Shown here: one piece after another, positions 60,534 through 64,000 of the stretch
Layout: each line of letters opens with the position of its first letter
How positions within the stretch are numbered: position 1 is the first letter of the stretch
NCBI GenBank assembly: GCA_026391455.1
Contig: JAPLEH010000035.1
Coordinates: 124,001 to 188,000 of the forward strand
Direction of reading: 5' to 3'
DNA: 64,000 nucleotides
Source: Bacteroidota bacterium
GTDB taxonomy: Bacteria; Bacteroidota; Bacteroidia; Chitinophagales; Chitinophagaceae
Made by a program: the position numbers and the translations under genes
The notes under the pieces: generated by a model
What the model was told of the DNA's origin: nothing
Seen by the model: the letters and a program-made list of their open reading frames with translations, nothing else
The model's database searches: none

Positions 60534-60989
60534 TTACCTGGCCCATCTCGCTTTGTATCCCCTGCAATCGATATGTATCATTTGACGGTTGATAAAGGAG
60601 CTTTCGCCTTTGTAAGTGCCAATACCACCTTTCTCTTTCAGGATTTGTTTGTCAAGTATATTGTATACTATGTCCACATCCCTGCTGTTGGTTTTGCCAT
60701 CCCGGTTAATATCGAACACAATAAAATCTATGGCATCTCCGGAAAGGTGCCTGCTTTCTTTGGCTGCGCCGGAAAATTTAACCTGCAGGTCGTTGTGCCA
60801 CTTGTAGCGTTTGGTGCTGATTACTAATAATCTGGTAGCATATCCCCTGCTTCTTAAAGAGTCTTTAAGCGCATTATAGCATTCCCTGGTCTTTGGATTC
60901 ACCAGCCGTAGGTTATTGAAATAGAAAAAGAACAACCCTGCTGCAATAGCAATAGCCAATAACAGGGTGGTTAGTATTTTCTTTTTCAT
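60534..60989 (-). CDS. M15-like (DUF882/YcbK type) peptidase with a dockerin-like calcium loop
   Basis: A 151-residue membrane-anchored or secreted protein (one N-terminal hydrophobic helix). The zinc ligands of the M15/DUF882 group fit His81 and Asp88 in SRHLSGDAIDF and His139 in MIHIDCRG. Between them, residues 93-104 read D-I-N-R-D-G-K-T-N-S-R-D, a perfect DxNxDGxxxxxD calcium loop, as in dockerins and EF-hands. Such enzymes cleave peptidoglycan cross-links or stem peptides. Substrate and calcium binding are inference. Confidence 0.72.
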   Translation of the reverse strand: MKKKILTTLLLAIAIAAGLFFFYFNNLRLVNPKTRECYNALKDSLRSRGYATRLLVISTKRYKWHNDLQVKFSGAAKESRHLSGDAIDFIVFDINRDGKTNSRDVDIVYNILDKQILKEKGGIGTYKGESSFINRQMIHIDCRGYKARWAR

Positions 60990-61301
60990 GCTTTAAAATA
61001 TCAACGATAGTAGTTGAATTTTATTTTCCAAACCGGCAAACCCGGTTTTTTTAGAAATTCGAATTTTGAGGTATAAAATCAGTTTTACAATTGTTTCTCC
61101 AATGTTAAAGTGTTCCGGCAGCTTGCTGATGTATTAGTATTACCCAGCATTTATACATCCAATACCCCGCTTTTTTGAAAGGGTTGTGTAGCGCCATGAT
61201 GTTGCCTGATAACAGAAACCAGTATTTTCATTGCAGCAATTTGCAATGAAAATACTGGTTATTATTTCTAATGTTCAGTTAAAGCTTCAGAATGCTTTCA
61301 C
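60990..61301. other. Spacer before the VWD hydrolase terminator
   Basis: A 312-base gap with no supported gene. It contains the 19-bp hairpin at 61217-61260 and, near 61030-61050, a short AACCGG/CCGGTT hairpin followed by T residues on the plus strand, with no plus-strand gene to terminate. Confidence 0.55.
61217..61260 (-). terminator. Long perfect hairpin after the VWD hydrolase gene
   Basis: A 19-bp perfect stem (61217-61235 with 61242-61260) around the 6-base loop GCAATT. It lies 42 bases after the stop at 61302. The T-tract on the minus strand is short (TTTCTGTT), so this is a probable rather than ideal terminator. Confidence 0.7.
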
Positions 61302-64000
61302 TTATTGCACTACATAAACCAGCTCCCCACTGCGGCTGGGTAGGTTATCCTGAATTTCTATAATGGGTATAAATTCAGCACTGATTTTATTTTCGCCGGA
61401 TTTCAATTTGGGGCTGGTCCATTTAGCCTGACCAAAGCGATCGATGGGTACTGGCCTGCCCACCCGCTTGCCGTTGAAATAAAATTGAATGTTGCCCGGC
61501 GCTGAGCGAATCTGCCTCGGATCCGAGATGAGTTGTTGATTGGTGATACTGCGCCTGACAATGGCAACAAACGTGACCGTATCACCACTACGGGCAGTTT
61601 TGCGTTCCGGATAGACGTCCGTTTTGGTGCCAGCCTGTTCAAGTCTTTCTGCGATCAAATAGGTTTTCGCAAAGCCGATCTCGCCAGTTACCATTACATC
61701 TGCCACACAACTATTTCGATTATTCTTGTCCGTTAGTCTGCTGCAGGCCCGCTCGGCTACCTCCCGGCTGATTGGCCTTACTGGAATCATATTGGGTACT
61801 ATGCAGCTATCTGCATTTTCAAAAGGCCACCCCTTGATGGTAAAGGTAGCCGTGGAGGTACCTGGTGCATAATCAAACAGGCTGTTGGCAGCTTTAATAC
61901 GCCAGGAGTTTGAGAATTTATCATTGAGTTGCTTGTACCGGTCTGTTAGGTTGGCTGGCTTTGGTCCGAGTTTTGTCCCATTCGACAAGGCAGGCAACCA
62001 CTGACCGGGTTCAATAAACCCGGCAATGCCTTCTGTTGCCGGTGTATTCAGTACATTGATGTTGAGATAAGCAATATTATGGGCGTTCCACCATCCCTGT
62101 GTTACGTATAAAGTGGTGCCATTCGGAAAATTAACTTCAATGCCATTTCCTGCTCCGTTTTTGGATATCCGTGTACCGCCACCCAGATCAATATGACCGA
62201 GTACATTTATATCGGTTAAATTTCCGTCCACGCGCAAGCGCATTCGCGTTTCTTGTTCCTGTATTGGTCCATCGGGCTGATAGCTGATACGGTGATTACC
62301 CACGCGTGCGGCGAGTGCTGTATTAACCCCTACACAACTGCGCAAACCGGTATATCCATTAAGAATGGGCGATGCGGTAGTTACCGGTGTCTGTCGTACT
62401 TGTATTTCGAAATCATTACCATCTCTTAGGAGCGTATATTCACCGGCACCATGAAAATCATAGTTAGTGCCATTCACCGTTTTGATATGCGGGTCGCCAT
62501 TGGCTGCTGCATCATACACAGCACGGTCATTGGTGAGCATTAGTTCATCGATCACAATACGGCCTGAGGCAGACCCGTTCGCAGGCCCTACATCCAGTCG
62601 TATGGCAACGATATCAGAAAGATCGATACCTGATCCATTGTTTAGAAAATCAGTGAGTCGTATACGGATCGTTTCCATTTCATTGTGCCAGCCGCCATCC
62701 CGTTGATAAGGTTCTTCTAAACCTCCGCCAAATGCACCAATGCTGATCGAACTGGTTATGGGTATGGCTTGTCCGTCGCGGAGTGTTACTTTGAAGGTAA
62801 GATCACCCAGTACAGCTACCGTGTTAGGATGTTGCGTACCCTGAGCACCACGGAATGATAAAAACAGATTGTTGGCGAAATTTCGCTCACTCGCAGGAAT
62901 CTGCCATTCGTAAAAGCGATTACTGTTGGTCCAGTCAAATACAACGCCACGGCTATCATCATTGCGCATCGTGATTGCATCGTTATTGCCGCCCTGCGTG
63001 GCACCGTTAAAGGGATCGGCTGCGCTAAAGATGAAATCACCATTCGTATCATTCAGCAACCCTTCCAGTACGTTTTGCACAGTAAAGGAAACGGGAGCTC
63101 CGATGCTGCTCGTGTTCGTGGCTGTCTGTGTTTGGTAATCATCTATGATCACCGTTTTCTGAGGATTGGAAGGTGTATTGGGTGATGCATCAACATATTC
63201 ATGACTCACCACAATGCAGGGGTCGCCTGTAGGCACACCAATAGGGCGGAAGCTTTCATATTGTCGTGTCAAAAAATCAAGGGACGGTATATTATCTTCC
63301 ACATAACGCTTTACCAGTGGTAGTAAATGACCGAGTAATACCAGGTGAGTATTGGCTTTGCCTATTGAACAAGGGCCGGTAAACCAATTGGGTGATGCCG
63401 GGCCATTATGAAACCAGGCATGGCCTGTGCCCTGTACGATAGTGGATTGCCGGTTGCCGGTTGCCCTGCCATGCAAATGAAAAGTGCGGCAGAGCTGATA
63501 AGGATTTCCGGGTTGGCAAAGTGCACAACCTGTTACATCTGCATCGCCAGATGCTGTCCAGAGATGATAGTTGGCATTATGCGGATTCGCTGTACTTGTA
63601 CCGGTAAAATCAGTTGGCAGCATGCTGCTGATGAGTTTGATATCGCTTATATTGTAATTGGTTGGTGTATATGTGCCATCAAATAACCGGTCATAGGCTA
63701 TGGCTACGCCTTCTGCGCCGCGGCTATGGCCGATAAATACAATTCGGCTTACATCAATATTTCCGGTGAGTGCTGCAGCACCCGGAATGGCGCCTGCATT
63801 GAGCTGATCAATCAGTGCGTCGGTATTTGAAAGGGTGGTAGTGGATGCACTGAAGGATCCTGCGCCTGTATTATTGGCGTGGCTCATTACCACATAACCG
63901 TAAGATGCCAGGTGATTGCCAATGTGATCATACCAGATATACTGGTGGGTATTTCCGTGCGATACAATGATCAGGGGCAGGTTTTTACCGGTGGCGGCTT
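61302..64000 (-). CDS. Multidomain alpha/beta hydrolase with von Willebrand D domain (partial, N-terminus beyond window)
   Basis: At least 899 residues are visible; the frame stays open to base 64000, so the N-terminus lies outside. The first part is an alpha/beta hydrolase with LPLIIVSHGN and nucleophile elbow GHSRG. A domain of about 200 residues with beta-sandwich look follows (VFDWTNSNRFYEWQIP; DLSDIVAIRLDVGP). Then comes a VWD domain (NGDPHIKTVNGTNYDFHGAGE, in outline), and the protein ends with an Ig-like domain (SGDTVTFVAIVRR; IQFYFNGKRVG). The combination suggests a large surface or secreted esterase. No T9SS sorting signal is evident at the C-terminus. Confidence 0.83.
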   Translation of the reverse strand, partial: AATGKNLPLIIVSHGNTHQYIWYDHIGNHLASYGYVVMSHANNTGAGSFSASTTTLSNTDALIDQLNAGAIPGAAALTGNIDVSRIVFIGHSRGAEGVAIAYDRLFDGTYTPTNYNISDIKLISSMLPTDFTGTSTANPHNANYHLWTASGDADVTGCALCQPGNPYQLCRTFHLHGRATGNRQSTIVQGTGHAWFHNGPASPNWFTGPCSIGKANTHLVLLGHLLPLVKRYVEDNIPSLDFLTRQYESFRPIGVPTGDPCIVVSHEYVDASPNTPSNPQKTVIIDDYQTQTATNTSSIGAPVSFTVQNVLEGLLNDTNGDFIFSAADPFNGATQGGNNDAITMRNDDSRGVVFDWTNSNRFYEWQIPASERNFANNLFLSFRGAQGTQHPNTVAVLGDLTFKVTLRDGQAIPITSSISIGAFGGGLEEPYQRDGGWHNEMETIRIRLTDFLNNGSGIDLSDIVAIRLDVGPANGSASGRIVIDELMLTNDRAVYDAAANGDPHIKTVNGTNYDFHGAGEYTLLRDGNDFEIQVRQTPVTTASPILNGYTGLRSCVGVNTALAARVGNHRISYQPDGPIQEQETRMRLRVDGNLTDINVLGHIDLGGGTRISKNGAGNGIEVNFPNGTTLYVTQGWWNAHNIAYLNINVLNTPATEGIAGFIEPGQWLPALSNGTKLGPKPANLTDRYKQLNDKFSNSWRIKAANSLFDYAPGTSTATFTIKGWPFENADSCIVPNMIPVRPISREVAERACSRLTDKNNRNSCVADVMVTGEIGFAKTYLIAERLEQAGTKTDVYPERKTARSGDTVTFVAIVRRSITNQQLISDPRQIRSAPGNIQFYFNGKRVGRPVPIDRFGQAKWTSPKLKSGENKISAEFIPIIEIQDNLPSRSGELVYVVQ
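63444..63464. repeat. Short heptad repeat inside the VWD hydrolase gene
   Basis: GGATTGC followed by two perfect CGGTTGC units. CGGTTGC is also the consensus of the spacer array at 23574-23608. It keeps the reading frame and encodes part of ATGNRQS. Confidence 0.6.

Noticed and set aside
61031-61051. AACCGG/CCGGTT hairpin with T-run on the plus strand
   Set aside because: No plus-strand gene or transcript source lies upstream; stem is only 6 bp.
1-64000. CRISPR arrays, insertion sequences, prophage genes, rRNA or tRNA
   Set aside because: No spaced direct repeats of CRISPR type, no transposase or integrase reading frames, and no rRNA or tRNA sequence was recognised on either strand.

Overview
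The window looks like a chromosomal segment of a Bacteroidota bacterium, most likely a Chitinophagaceae-type soil or freshwater relative. Clues are type IX secretion/gliding genes (GldK, PorV, PorP/SprF), bacillithiol synthesis (BshA), a fused CcoN-CcoO oxidase subunit, a succinylornithine-type carbamoyltransferase, and several matches to the Bacteroidota promoter (TTTG/TTG, about 18-23 bases, TAnnTTTG). No rRNA, tRNA, insertion sequence, prophage or CRISPR array was seen. Gene assignments come from reading the proteins; no database search was possible.

Layout. 1-5.7 kb: partial gldK, divergent porV, then ispF, dut, a DUF4292 lipoprotein and an EnvC-like protein with a degenerate LytM domain. 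5.8-8.9 kb: bshA, an M28 peptidase and a GNAT acetyltransferase. 8.9-18 kb: an arginine operon on the minus strand (GNAT acyltransferase, argG, argC, a four-helix-bundle protein, argD, carbamoyltransferase, argB, argE-like, argH). It is preceded by a promoter, a 19-bp palindrome, a 40-residue leader ORF with an Arg-Pro-Arg-Arg-Arg-Pro run, and RNA stems. 18-27 kb: RsmI-like methyltransferase, EI24 protein, mpg, DASS transporter, PorP/SprF, upp, an internally deleted AnmK-like protein and a PGM1-like ATP-grasp peptide ligase. 27-30 kb: a Lia-like envelope-stress module (LiaF-like protein, DUF4288, LytS-type kinase, LytTR regulator). 30-42.7 kb: adenine deaminase, a large Asp-box protein, fatty acid desaturase, Tat-exported Gfo/Idh/MocA oxidoreductase, DUF5916 protein, trmD. 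42.8-55.6 kb: a respiratory locus with ric and a complete cbb3 oxidase set (ccoI, ccoS, fused ccoNO, ccoQ, ccoP, ccoG, fixH, TauE/SafE), bracketed by a PAS histidine kinase and a receiver-Crp/Fnr fusion. 55.6-64 kb: hydrolases, small secreted proteins of unknown function, an M15-like peptidase, and a partial giant alpha/beta hydrolase with a von Willebrand D domain.

The most unusual large-scale signal is a set of short tandem arrays with a 7-base (once 9-base) period, built on a recurring AAC (or GTT) core and scattered through spacers. One array lies in frame inside the carbamoyltransferase gene, and two in opposite orientation flank the four-helix-bundle gene inside the arginine operon. Other highlights are the probable arginine leader peptide, a candidate structured small RNA near 42.8 kb, and the AnmK-like protein next to a peptide ligase.
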